From Smittia aterrima (lineage: Eukaryota; Arthropoda; Insecta; Diptera; Chironomidae): 64,000 nucleotides of DNA. Shown piece after piece: positions 50,501-62,046 of this stretch. Every line of letters begins with the position of its first letter. The first letter of the stretch is position 1. The position numbers and the translations under genes were made by a program. The stretch spans positions 2,294,001 to 2,358,000 of the forward strand of contig CP093831.1 in the NCBI GenBank assembly GCA_033063855.1. The letters are read 5' to 3'. The notes below the pieces were generated by a model. That model had not been told where the DNA came from. It saw only the letters and a program-made list of their open reading frames with translations, and ran no database searches.

Positions 50501-53500
50501 ATTTCATTGAGAATGTTCTAAAATCGTCGCTCACGAAATTCTTGTGCTTGAAGGAAACTTCCGATTCGACTTTGTCTGACGTTTGATTGTGCTTCAAGAA
50601 AGCAGAGACGATTGGAATGTCTTTGATCGTGCTTTGAATTGCTGCTTTGACTTCTCCGGACATCTCGCGATCTCCCAACAAATAATCGATGTGGAAATCG
50701 AATCCGATCGTTTGACTCTCAGCCCAAACTGTTGCGAAGCTTATCGCAGCGAGGTTGTCCTTCTGATACAAACTGCTGTTGATTCTGTTGCTTCTCCAAC
50801 CGACAAAAGGAGTGTCGATCTTCAAGTCAGCCCAGATTCTCTTGAAATCTTGAATTTGTGAGCCGATCGAGTATTTCATGTCAATCACTTCATCGGCACT
50901 CCATGAAATCTTTAAATTTCCTGTGAAAGGTCCTTCGTTCGACACGTCGAGCATTCCGTTGAGGGTTCGATCAGGGTAACTCATGAGAACGTTGCCTGTG
51001 TAGACTTTTGGTTTCGGAATGTCAAAATCGTAGCTCAACACAAACTTTTGTGAAGGATCTCGATTCGTGTCCCATTTAAATTCAACTCCAAAGTTCTTTC
51101 CAAATCTCTTCGCAGTTCCCCAAACTTCAAGGTTCATGTCTCTAATCCGATCAAGATGAATCTCAACCTTTGTTCGACCCATTCCTTTGAGAGATGAATT
51201 CGCAGCTAACGAGTAGGTTAGCTCCGACCAATTGAGTTGAGTCATGAAAACTGATTCCAATGGATCAACTTCTGATGACTCGATCAACAACGAATAACTT
51301 TTCTTCTTGTACTCAGTGTGAAGCTTAATTTTCAACTCCTGCAAGTCTCTCGAGTATTTCAAGTTGCAGTTGATGTCATCGAATAGTTTGCTGCTAATTA
51401 AAGACTTCATTTTGTAATATCGTTTGATATTCGATGTACGATCTTGATACAATCCGACGAACTTAATGTTTTCGCCTGTGAACCATTCGCCGTTGATGTC
51501 GATCTGTGAAGAAAAAAATTAGTTTTCACAAATTTAGAATTTCCCTAAACTCACGTAATAATCTTTCTTGACTCGTTCTTTAATTTTAATTGCAGCTGAG
51601 CAAGAGTTCATGTCAGGAATCGAAAGTGTGAATCTCGCATCGACTCCGAACAAAGGTCCACGTGGAATGAGAATCGATCCAGTCGCAATGACTTCTTTCT
51701 TTGGACTGTAACGAACCAACATCAAAACATTGTGCTCAGTTCCGTTCTTGTAGTGCTCGTCGTATTTCACGTGGAACTTTAAATCTGTTGATGATTGTGG
51801 TCGCGTTACTTCAACCGAGAAAGTTGTTCGAGAGTTCTTGCTGTCTTCAGCGTTCTTGGCAAGTGTCACTTTCGTTGTCAAAGTGTAATTTGGATCCTAA
51901 ATCATAAAAATTATTTTAGAAAATCGAGAATGATTTCAAAGGACTCTCACCTCTAAGTCTGGTGCGTTGTTGATATCAAGTTTACCTTCGACATGTCCAA
52001 GAGATGAAATAAAGTTCCCAGCAGTCGCAAAGTTGTAACTGTTGTAAGCTGATGAGACAAACTTCACAGATCCTGTGTACTCAGTTCGCTCTCTCAACTT
52101 TTGACTTCTATTTGCCAACTCAGTGTCAATGTCGATAGTTTCTTCCTTCTTCCCAGAGAACTTGTAAACGTATTGCATTTTCGTGGTGAGCGACGTTTCT
52201 GTTCGAATGACATGTCCAATCGCTGACGATGCCATTTTCTTCGTTTCAAATCTTAAATCAACGTCGTGTTGTGTGACGTTATTCTTCTCGATCGTCTTGA
52301 TCGTTCCAGCCATTCCTGCGACTTTCTGATCGCTAATGATCAACATGAACTTGGGATTCATTGTGCTCCTCGACTTTGAAATCATTTTCTTCGTCATACT
52401 AAGTTCCATTGAGAAATATGTTTTGTCGTTTATGTTGATTGAGAAATCTGCTGATTTCTCACTTGGCGAGTTCTTGATGAATCCAAGAGCAGAATGAGTT
52501 TGGTTTCCATTTGTGAATCCCATCGTCAGATTATAATTTTCAGGATCAGTTCTTAGTGTCGCCGAGAATTGACGTGGAATCTTTGTGTTTGGTGTTTCGA
52601 AAGTAATCGACCCATGCGATAAGTCGTTTCCTTTATTCCATTTGTACTCGAAATTGAAGATCTTTGCGCTTGGATCTGATTTGTCGAGATGGATGTCGAA
52701 GGTGATTGGTCCACTAAGGACGAGACTGGGATAGGTTTGAATTGCATTGCTGACGTCAGGGAGACTGTAGTCGATACAAACCTTCAATCCAATCATGTTG
52801 TCGATTGAAGTTGAAGTGCATGTCGCGTTCTCATAACGATTTGAGATTCCGTAAAGTAAAACGTCTTCGCGATCTTCGATTTTCCCAAAAAGTTTTGATC
52901 GAATGCTGAAAATGTCATTTCGATCTTGCGGGAGTTTCACTTGAATCGAAGCGAGTTTATTCGAATCGATCTTGATGTCCGTCTCAACAGCGTAGTTCGA
53001 GTAAATATTTGACTTCACTTTGATGTCTGTCGTGGCGTGGAACAAGTCAACTTGCATCTTTGTACTCAACTCCATCGAGAGACTTGGTTTCAGTTTTCCA
53101 TTGAAGTCGATTGACTTTGTTTCCCAAACATTTTTGTTCTTGATCGATCCATAATATCGCATGTCCAACGAATAAGCTCCAAAACCACTCAAAACCAAAG
53201 GAAATCCACTCGACATTGGAACAGTGTAAGCGACATCAACGAATGTTCCTGATTTAATGAAAATTTCTTCCTTTTTCGAGAAAACATTCTTCACTTGCTC
53301 CATTGGAATCATTTTCTTGATAATGTTACTGAGCTCATCGAAGCCTTCGAAGCTGTGGAAACTTATGTCGTTGCCGTAAACTCTCTGCTCGATGTATCCA
53401 ACTGGTTTATTGAAGTTGTACTTGGGAGCATAAGCAAAGCTTTCAATCAATTTGTTAGCGACCTCTGATGAACGTCGCGATCGGAGAATTGTGTCGATCA

Positions 53501-55932
53501 AATCGTTGTCGAATGAGAAAATGCTTTTGATTTTTTCGTACAAGAATCCAAACTTGTCAACCATTCGATCAAAATTTAAAGGAGCGTCGAGACCAAAGAT
53601 TGATTCAATGTACTTCTCCATTCCTTGCATTCTCATGTTGAATTCCATTGGATTCATTGAGTTGCCGAAGAGATTGATTGTTCCATTGAAATAAACTGAT
53701 CTTGGAAGATAAGATTCTGTCCCGAAGATGACATTGCTCTCACCTGAGAGACCGAAATTATATTCATCGAAGAACAAACTGTACTCAAAGTTCTTGGAAA
53801 ACTTTCTAAAGTCCAATTTAAATTTGTCATCGAGTTTGTTATCAGCTAAAAGTCCTTGAAGTTCAACTTTCTGTGGCGATGACGTCTTTCGAAGATTCGT
53901 CAGATGAGACCAAACGAATGAACCAACTTGATTCACTTTCTCTTCGTTTGACAAGAAAGTTGTGACATCCTTGATTGTTAAATAGCTTGGACATCTCATG
54001 AACTGGAGATAGGAAGAGATTCTTGTCTCAACGGATTGAGTGAAGTTTTGATAAATGTCAATGAAGAATTCACGAGTTCGATCGCAGTTTGTCTTTCGGA
54101 AAACTTGAATCGCTTGAAGCTTCACGTCATCTTTTGTGTCTTCGTCAATAACAAATTCCTTTAACGTTGCTTCAAATGGCTTCGAAATGATTCCAATGTT
54201 GCCGAGACCCTTCAAAGCAACGAGCAGAGCTTCTCGTGTTGACTTGTCGTTCATGTTTCGAGCAAAATTCTTCTCAACCATTCCTTCCAAGTATTTCACG
54301 ATATTCATCACGACGACGACACTTTTGCAGTCGCTGTGATGTTTACAGAAAGTGTGAACGACCGACGAAGGAATTAAAATGAAAATTGGATTCTTCTTTT
54401 TTTCGTAATGTTGAATTAAACTAAACATTGTGTCGACTGTGCTTTCCTCAGGTCGTGGCAAGTAGAACATTGAGTTCAACCAAACTTCTTCAACTTCTGC
54501 TGTCACCTCCGTTGACTTCAACTCGCCAGTGATCAAATCTTTCATTAGTTCAACCGAAGCAACGCTTCCAATGAAAGGCAAACTTTCGAGAACGTGTTTC
54601 CTTCCGTTAGGGCAAATGCCCATTCCTCTCGCAAGGAGCTGTTGCAATCCTTTGATCGACAATTGTTTAGAAGCAGCCAAGAACTTGACGAATCTGTCGG
54701 GGAAATCTCTTTGAATGTTTGGAAAGCCAAGCGAGCACATTTGCTTGAGATATTCGCGGGAAATTTTTATTTCGTTGTGTGTCGGCTTTGGTGAGAACGA
54801 ATGATCGTAGAGCATCGTTCTACGAGCTTCAATAGAAACTTCATTATTACGACTTCCTTCAATTGATGTTTCTGATATCAGCTTAAGCTTTAAACTCGTT
54901 TTCGTGAGAGCTCCGTTGCCATCGTTTGAGAAAGGAATCAGCAAATGTTGCTCATGACATTCAATTTGGTTGTAAATGAAATTATCAATCGAAAAGTCGC
55001 AATAACTTGTCGAATTGTAGATTGGCCACCATGAGATGTCACTTCTCCTAAAATCGTAAGGAGTCGTTTGCAAGATCGACTTGAACTTATTTCGGTTTTG
55101 ACAAGATGAAATGTCTTTCGCTTTCTTGATTAAGATGCTCGTGTTCTTCGAGCCCACGAATTGATAAGAAACTTCGCATTTTCCCGAGACATCAGTTTCC
55201 ACTGTTTTGTGATCGAGATCAAATCGCTGCATTGTGTTTTGGAAAGCGGATAAGATTCCTCTTTTGAAGTTGGTAATCCAAACCGGTTCATCGTGGTTAG
55301 GACAAATTTCCTGAATCAATCCATCGCGAAAATCAAATCGAATTTCCATTTCTTCGATGTCGTTGCTGAAAAATTGCGAACGAGGATGAATAACATTTTC
55401 GTGTTCTGGTTTTTTCTCGGAGGCATCTTCGCTTTCTTGAATCTTAGTGTCGTCCTCGTATTCGTAGTCACTCGGACCAGTTTTCGCGTATTCTTCAAAG
55501 CCCGTCGAGTAATGATTCTTCAATCGAACGGAATTTAACTTCATTTGACCCTGACACTTTGTTGGAAAGGCAACATCGATCAATGCACTGACAAAGAGTT
55601 CTGACTCGGGATCATTCTTATCAGTTCCCTCGAAGAGAGTATGGTACGATGATTCATAAGAATATTGGTAAACGACGTCGGGAGAATAACGAAACTTTTC
55701 GTTTTCAAGTTCACAAATTGCGACGCCGCAGATATTTGGATTCTTTAGAGGATCTTGAGAAATTTCAATGTTAATTCAAAGCAGTCGATAAGAAAAAAAA
55801 ATCAATTATTCATCACTCACTTGTAGCTTGAGCGCTAGCGCCTTCATGCCTCGTCAAAAGTATCAACAGAAGCAGTCGAAGCGTAACGCGGAACATTTTT
55901 GATAACTCACGACACGACTTTTTCTTGTTCAT
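41575..55932 (-). CDS. Apolipoprotein precursor of the lipid transfer particle (apoLTP-II/I)
   Basis: This is a large secreted lipid-transfer protein of the vitellogenin/apoB family. It moves lipid between tissues and lipophorin in haemolymph. There are thirteen exons (minus strand): 55821-55932, 51951-55753, 51555-51896, 49176-51503, 48956-49114, 46158-48896, 45939-46104, 44561-45132, 44214-44499, 42657-44163, 42158-42602, 41682-42101, 41575-41628; 4310 aa in frame. A signal peptide (Leu-rich core, then GASAQA) leads into the LLT domain from about residue 40. A furin-type RSRR|SS site lies at 795-798. Lipid-binding beta-rich repeats follow, then NHSRLITSKLIWRP near the end of that region, a VWD domain (about 3725-3910; GKIAGVLGTMNNEKFDDL) and a VWA-like segment with a Cys-rich acidic tail. 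The length favours Apoltp over apolipophorin (about 3300 aa). The single long intron carries another gene. Confidence 0.93.
45257..45306 (+). promoter_or_regulatory. Core promoter of the nested gene: CAGGTA, TATA box, initiator
   Basis: TATATAAAG at 45,270-45,278 is followed by an insect initiator-type ATCAGTT at 45,300-45,306, with the presumed +1 A at 45,303. The TATA box therefore begins at -33, which is near-ideal spacing. CAGGTA, the core of the Zelda/TAGteam motif, lies at 45,257-45,262. The 5' UTR would be about 78 nt with no intron. Confidence 0.7.
45381..45782 (+). CDS. Nested intronless gene of unknown family, 133 aa, Ser/Arg-rich
   Basis: I do not recognise a family. The ORF lies in the long Apoltp intron on the opposite strand. 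Residues 1-36 are Ser/Gln/Arg-rich and end in two arginine clusters (GRRRR and SRRR), looking like a nuclear or nucleic-acid-binding segment. Residues about 40-75 are a charged, probably helical stretch (EWKKKRKEEKERQKREIEEY). Residues 76-133 are acidic to hydrophobic (SEPWPLIDAGDEY, LPEELGFDLAAAAG). There is no signal peptide or membrane segment. A TATA box, an initiator and two AATAAA signals flank it correctly, so I consider it a real gene. An intronless short gene with TATA and CAGGTA would fit early zygotic expression; a chromatin or testis role is equally possible. Both are inference. Confidence 0.75.
   Translation: MSDVQQTSSSQSQSSNHTSSRSRTSSGRRRRSSRRRAAQYTDNLRYYVLKKNHIESIAEWKKKRKEEKERQKREIEEYFFSLVAEIQFPVSYFGGSEPWPLIDAGDEYLLPEELGFDLAAAAGIDHAFNELFL
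45844..45877 (+). terminator. Poly(A) signals of the nested gene
   Basis: AATAAA occurs at 45,844-45,849 and again at 45,872-45,877, which is 62 and 90 nt after the stop codon. Both lie inside the Apoltp intron, before its donor-side exon, so the nested transcript can end without overlapping host exons. Confidence 0.65.
53472..53483 (-). other. Furin-type cleavage site in the Apoltp precursor
   Basis: The codons for RSRR (residues 795-798) followed by SSEV lie in exon 2, between the LLT domain and the following region. Insect apolipophorin and apoLTP precursors are cut by a furin-type protease near this place to give subunits II and I. The motif is seen; the cleavage is inferred. Confidence 0.7.
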
Positions 55933-58179
55933 AGATGATAATTAGTTTGTTTATTTCAATCGCTAATGAACCATAACGTGTTTCGTCTGATTAACAATCA
56001 CAAATGATTAACAACTGCGTGTGACCACTCGTTACTTGATATAATTACTTGTCGTTAATGATGTCCTGGAATAAATATTTCAAAGAAATTATTTTCCACT
56101 TTCACACAAATTTTCCTGAAATATTTTTATCACTTAAAAATATTTTTCTCTTTTAACGAAAACATGAAAATGATTAAAAATCAATGCTCATCTTATTATC
56201 AGAGAGAAAACGCAATAATTTATTTTCAAAGATCACTCTCGAAGCTCCACTCTCGAAACATGCTGAGCTTCGTTAAAAAATTTCTTTATCAGCTGCTGAC
56301 AAATCATTCTCTGAACGAAATTCTATTTTAGCTCACAAAGTCCTTTCTCAACTTTGTTTCAGGAATTTGAACTTTTCACTGGATTTTGTGATTTCACTGA
56401 TATCTCAGGATTTTTATTAAAAATATCTTTTTTCGATATTTAATTTAAATATTTTAACATTTCACTTCAAAATATTTCGTTTTTAAATATTTTTCTTAAA
56501 ATTTCTTTTGCTGATAATTTTTTCCAAACTTTCACAACTTTCGCGAACTTACTTTTCCTTGAATAATTTGAAAAAATCACACGAGATCACATTTTCCACG
56601 TCCGAAATCGACAAAACGAGAGACAGAAATGAACTTTTGAGCGATTTTTCTCCTCAAATCGCTCCTTATCAGTGATTCTCGGGTCAGGAGTCAGCGATAA
56701 GAAACATGACGAAGCTCGTAAATCTGAGCTGCCACCGTCCGATTCTTAAAGTTTTCTTACAAATGTCTCAGTGATTCGATGTCCATCGTGCATTCCTAAA
56801 AATCATTCGCTCAGAGTTCGTGAACATAAAATGTAAGCTGCTGGATCCGATTCAGTTCGATCGCTCAACCATCCGAGAAAACACTTCAATTAAGTTATGA
56901 AATCTTTATTTGCAAGTTCTTTCAAAATGATATAAGAGTTTCCAATCAAGTTTATTGATAGTTTCATTTTGCTCATTTGAAAAAGCTCAATCGCTGAAAA
57001 TTCATTTTTTTTTTAATTTTAAGATTTAGGCGAAAAAAAAATTTAATGAAGCGTTTATATTCAAACTAAGCTCAAATTTAAAATCGAGACAAGTTGTCTC
57101 AGACAACACACTAAGTAACGATAATTAATTTCAGAGATTCCATTGAATATCGACTAATTATTTTATCACAGGACCAGACACTGGGATTTGAGATTGACGT
57201 CGTCGGATAAAACTTCAAAGCAAACAAAAAATTATTTAAAAGTTTGTGATGTCTTCAGATTTAAAACGGCAAAGAATGAAATTTTAAGGAAATGTCCTTA
57301 TTTTAAAAGCTCAAATCTTCTCTGATGTCATTATAAGTAATTAGCTCTGAGAGCAACTAAGAATAACTTAAAATGCGTCTTTTACCAACTTTGAGAAGTT
57401 TAATTGTAATTCTAAGTATCTATCTTCAAATTTGCTTTGGTATCTCTCAGTAACACAATTCACGGTTGCTTTTGAGTTATTTTCGTTAGTCTCATTTGCT
57501 ACTTCATGAAGATTGGTTAGGCGATCGTAAATTGTTCTTGAAGCTCTTGCAAAAAAAATTATTTTTGATTTCTTGTGCAAGCTAAAATTGAGTTCAATTC
57601 GATCACTAATTCAAATTGAGTTAGGCGAGATAAATGTTTTTCTTTGTGCGGGAATAAAAATTATGCGTTGATCTGTCTCCATCACTTGAACTAAATAATT
57701 AAAATCACGTTGCGACGTGCTAATTGGCGGAGCACAAACTTAATTAACTCTAAAGTGGAATTCTCTTAATTAACGAGTGGAACAGCAAAGCGGGAACTAA
57801 AATGCTAAATACAATAACCAAACTTAGATTCGTCGTCGAATTGTTGTTTCTAGTTTTCATTTTAAAAGCACAAAAGGTTTCGTTTAAGGATTTAAAAATT
57901 TAAATTTATCAATTAAAAGCGTTAATTCTCATAGAACTTTTCGCCTTCTCCTTGGACTTTTAAAAAATCCATTTGCTGCTCTTTTTGTCCGCAGAATGAA
58001 GTGATTCTAATATGATTTAAGTGCGAAACGAAAAAATGCTTTCAATTTTCTTTTTTCGTCCATTAGTCATGTGAAGTCATATAAACAATTGCGACAAAAC
58101 GTCAGTTTCGTAGCGGAAACGAAGACTTCTTTTCATATTAAATCTACAACTTCAGACGGACATAGAAACCTAAGGAGTT
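55933..58179. other. Intergenic interval between Apoltp and GlcAT
   Basis: This is AT-rich, without a convincing ORF. It contains the upstream region of Apoltp (read on the minus strand). Several GATA-type motifs occur here, including CTTATC at 56,665-56,670 and GATAAG at 56,696-56,701 in inverted orientation, and further TTATCA motifs near 56,190 and 56,285. GATA factors drive fat-body genes in insects, the expected site of Apoltp expression, but the motif is short and the link is inference. No TATA box was placed. Confidence 0.5.
56665..56701. promoter_or_regulatory. Inverted pair of GATA motifs upstream of Apoltp
   Basis: CTTATC and GATAAG lie 25 bp apart in opposite orientation, about 0.75 kb upstream of the Apoltp start codon. 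They are possible fat-body GATA-factor sites. The evidence is motif-only. Confidence 0.25.
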
Positions 58180-59663
58180 TTAAGGGTTCCATGCCGATAG
58201 AGATTTCGCTTTTCCATCTTTGCTAACTGTTGCTCGAACACCTGAAATTTCAGTTTGATCAGCTCATTTTCTCGATTCTCTCATGGAAAATAATCTTACC
58301 TCCAGAACTGCTAAAATGACTGACTCCCATTTGTCCTAATGAGTTCATCAAAGCTAACAAGTTAGACTTTGTGTGTTCAAGAACTTCTTTAGCTACTTTC
58401 ACAAGTGGAGCTTTTGTTTTGGTGGTTTGCGTATGCCAAACGAACACTTCAGTACAATCATTCGCCTTGGGCTCAATCTCTTCAATTTTCAGTCCTATGC
58501 TCTTTAAAAAGGCATCTTCCTCATAGCCTGCTTTATACGGCATCGTTGCATTTGGATATTTCTCCAAATAATTGATGTTGACGGCAAATCCAGCCATATC
58601 AACAGGCCACATGCGTTTTGCTGGCCACGAATCAAAGAATGCAACGACTTTGCCCTTGAAAAAAAAATTGTAGAAAATAGAAATTTTGGGAAAACGTAAA
58701 TAACTCACCTCTTTGACGACTGGCGAACTCACACTATAATCTCCAATAAGCCCGACAGGAAACATTGACACTTTGTTTGTGTAGCGAATTTCTGAGAAAA
58801 GTCGCAGATCGAAAGTGTTATCATCGTCGCCGAAATACAAAACACCTTCTTTAATGTTATTGCTCTTGATATAACCAAGAGCAGCCCTTCGGTTTGAGAC
58901 TCCTCTTGGAATAGACTTGTGAGATCGATATAGGAACGGCATAGGACTTGATAGATGCACATAAGGTATTCCTGAAAAGTTATGAAATGGGAGCGTTAAT
59001 GGAAAGAGGGCGAGTCAAGAAACATGATCGAGTTACCAAAATTGTCCAAAAGTTTATCTAGAAGAGGATTGCATGACTCGGAGTCATCTGCTACGATCCA
59101 AAAGAGATTTCTAACATGCATAAGTGTCTGTCCGAGTCTCGTGAGCTCGGCAATTTGCTCTCGTCTATTAAGAGAAGAAAAAGAAGAAAAGTCGTTCATA
59201 TTGAGTCACATCTCGAGACTAATTTAAAGAGCTGCATACCTTGGATAAGTTGGAGTAACAAAATAAATGACTGGAAGCTTCCCATTATGACTAGAGGCTT
59301 GTTGCGATGATGCTGTAATCGACGATGTCTCTGGTATCGACACGAAGTGCCGTGAGTCGCGTGCATTTTCTTTACACACAATTAATGTGTCATTTTCAAT
59401 TAGAGAGGAAAACTCTTTGTCGACTTGATCTAGAGTTGCGTTGGATGGGAATGAGAAAACAATGTAAAACACCAAAGCGTATGTTAGTCAATCAAATATT
59501 TATGAAAAAATTTCTATTTTTGATGAAGGAATTTCTTGAGCTCACCTGACGAAGCATAGGTTGCGTATAAGTAAAGCGTGAAGCCAAAGAAGAGTATCAT
59601 GATGAACAGTTTTCGTGGGTGGCAAAGTGTAAGAAAGGGATTCTTGCTATAGGAAGCTTTCAT
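58180..59663 (-). CDS. Beta-1,3-glucuronyltransferase, GlcAT-P/GlcAT-S type (family GT43)
   Basis: This Golgi type II membrane enzyme transfers glucuronic acid from UDP-GlcA to terminal galactose on proteoglycan linker or glycoprotein/glycolipid glycans. Exons (minus): 59546-59663, 59240-59429, 59037-59164, 58709-58971, 58300-58654, 58180-58241; 371 aa. There is a short cytoplasmic tail, a membrane anchor at about residues 19-38, a variable stem, then the catalytic domain starting VIYFVTPTYPR. The metal-binding motif is GDDDNTFDLRLF (Asp194-196), followed by FPVGLIGDYSV, WPVDMAGFAVN, GYEEDAFL and CTEVFVWHTQT. These blocks fit the insect P/S class better than GlcAT-I. If the last 58-nt intron is retained, translation stops at 58,259-58,261 and gives 364 aa with another C-terminus. 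It is divergent from ARGLU1. Confidence 0.9.
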
Positions 59664-60001
59664 CACTTGAATATTTTTTTTTCGAGAAACGGAGGTCGGA
59701 GAAAAAGAAAATTCGCTTTGGATAGAAACACTTGATTTTCAGAAATATTTTAGAATATTAACTATCTAGGCGTCACGTATCAACTCATTTAGATTCATTA
59801 TTACTCTTTCCGTTGACTAAAAAAGAAATAATTCACTTCAACAGAATCACATCGACTGTTTTGTTAGTCGATCGACAGATGGCGCAAAGTGAGAAGGGGT
59901 CCTCAGTTGATGAGAAGTCCAAAAGGCTACAAATATCCGAATGTCACTAGAAAAACTTGCTTTGCAAAAGTAATTTCAAAATATTTAATTCACACATCAC
60001 A
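59664..60001. promoter_or_regulatory. Shared divergent promoter region of GlcAT and ARGLU1
   Basis: Only 338 bp separate the two start codons, and the genes point away from each other. No TATA box is evident. A palindromic GTCGATCGAC lies near 59,867-59,876. A bidirectional promoter is the simplest reading. Confidence 0.5.
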
Positions 60002-62046
60002 ATGGGACGATCGAGGACAAGAAGCAAATCTCCAAGAAGGAAACATAAAAGCAAAAAGCACAAATCTCGGCGAGAACGAGAATATTCGAGGTAAAAGCCA
60101 TTTTTTCGCTGAATGAAAACATCGATTTATTTTTATGAGTTTTCAGCTCAAGACGACATTCTTATTCATCAAGTCCAAGTGATGATTCCCTTGATAATCA
60201 TCGTCGACATAGCCATAGTAAACGATCTCGAAAACTCGACGAAGTTGAAAGATTGACTGAAATCGAAAGACTTAGGAAGGCTAAGGAAATAGAAGAAAAG
60301 GCAAGTAACTCAAATTGCGTTGTCGGCCTCTGATAAAATCAACATTTCCTTTTAGATGGTCGAAGTAGAAACACAAAAACGTATTGAACTTCTAATAAAG
60401 AAGAGAGTTGATATGATACTCGAATCAAAGAAACAAGAAATCGAAGATGAAATCAAACAAAGGGTGAGTCAAAGAGGAGTTTTGCAAGGACACAGGAAGT
60501 AACTTTTAAACTTGTTAATAGGTTGAAGTTGCCAAACAAGAAATGGAACGAGAACTTATGAAGGAGCTAGAGAAGCGCCGGGAAGAGCGGTACAACGAGG
60601 AGAAGAGACGAGAGGTATGTTTTCGTCTGTTTGTTAGTATCTTAGCTCCTTATTGAACTTTACACAAACTTTAGTTTTTGACTCTGTTTCACAACAGTGG
60701 AATTGAGCGATCTATCAAATCAAACTTTTCCACATAATGCTTGAGTTATTATTTTAAAACATATTAGGAAATCTTATGGAAATTGCATCAAAAAAACGAA
60801 AAACAAAAAAATACATTGTGTTAATCACTCTCAATATTTTTGGAGAAATTATGAAGCTTTAAGTCCTCGTTTGTTTGTTGTACGAAATTTAATTTCTTCT
60901 TCTAATTAACGTGGATGGATGAATGAGGCTTTTTTTGGAATGGCGAATTCTAGTGATGCTTACACCTTCAAAAACATTTCAATTGGCTAAAACCTTTAGT
61001 TACTAAACTAAAGTTAATGCGAATGCAATAAGAGAGAAAACATTTCCGTAAAAAGTAAAACGATGACAATGAGGCAAGAGGTGGATTGGAAAGATGACTG
61101 AGTTGTTCCCCCGTTCAAGTAGCGAATAACTGTCGAAATAAAATCCATTTAAGCATCGCCAAACAGGTATTCGTTATATTTTAGTAGATTTAATGATCGA
61201 TTAAGTGATTGGCATTAAGTTCACTCTTTCTAACTTTAGACGATAAGTAACCGCCGCAATATGTTTATAAGCTTTAGTTCTACATATCTTCTTTCACATT
61301 TCATGTTCATACATTTACATTTTTGATTCATGATTTTATTTTCTGTGATAAAAAAAAAAGATTTTTATAAGAGAATAGGTTTCGACGAAATATGATTCGC
61401 CGAAACGTATCTCAATGAACGAGAAATTTAGTTTTTAGCGCAGTTCGACAAATATTTTTCTTGTTGAAACAACTTATTGTTTATAAAACGCAATCCAAAC
61501 TTTGATGAACTAATAAAAACTTATTCTTTTCAGTTTTGTTGTCATAGAGAACAAAAAAACCAAATTCCATTACTTAATTAATTGTAAAAGTCCAGATCAA
61601 ATGCAGTTCTGTTGGTCGAAAAAGAAAAGAAATCCCAGCGAACCTCTGAAATGATTTTTTTTTAATTATCGCTGTTTATAGTCGACACCTTCCACATGTA
61701 TTAACATTCTAATTCAACATTTTATAGGAAGAGGAGAAAAAGAAACAAAAAGAATTAGAGTTTATACTCGCGGAAAATAATCGTAAGATAGAAGAGGCAC
61801 AAAAGAAATTGGTAAGTTAAGCTTCTAAATCATTTGAATTACTTTTTCTAACAAACATTTCATTTCTTTTTGTGACAGGCCGAAGAAAGATTATTAATAA
61901 TTGAAGAGCAGAGAAAGATGGACGAGCAAAGGCAAAAGATGCGCAAGGAGCAAGAAAAGCGCGTCAAAGAGGAGCAAAAAATTATTTTGGGTAAGGGAAA
62001 CTCGCGGCCAAAGCTTTCGTTCAGCATTAAGCCAGGTGTCTCATAA
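60002..62046 (+). CDS. ARGLU1 orthologue, arginine/glutamate-rich nuclear protein
   Basis: This is expected to be a nuclear cofactor of splicing and of nuclear-receptor transcription. Six exons: 60002-60090, 60147-60300, 60356-60463, 60522-60614, 61728-61811, 61879-62046; 231 aa in frame. Residues 1-60 are Arg/Ser/Lys-rich (MGRSRTRSKSPRRKHKSKK). Residues about 65-205 form a Glu/Arg/Lys-rich, coiled-coil-like rod (EKRREERYNEEKRRE). The C-terminus GKGNSRPKLSFSIKPG is the hallmark end of ARGLU1. Intron 2 uses a GC donor (AAG|GCAAGT). Intron 4 is 1,113 nt whereas the others are 55-67 nt. The gene is divergent from GlcAT and convergent with the globin, whose poly(A) signal lies only about 35 bp from this gene's own. 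Confidence 0.92.
60615..61727 (+). other. Long intron 4 of ARGLU1 (1,113 nt)
   Basis: This is non-coding, AT-rich sequence with GT and AG ends. No ORF or RNA gene is recognisable. A donor-like CAG|GTATTC near 61,166 and pyrimidine-rich AG sites upstream could define a stop-containing cassette exon, but no boundary is convincing. Confidence 0.6.

Noticed and set aside
41575..55932. Apolipophorin (apoLp-II/I) or vitellogenin
   Set aside because: The assembled length of 4310 aa is about 1000 residues beyond apolipophorin; vitellogenins are shorter and carry different C-terminal features. Apoltp fits best.
59889..60116. 75-codon ORF overlapping ARGLU1 exon 1
   Set aside because: Different frame from the RS-rich ARGLU1 start, and runs into the intron.
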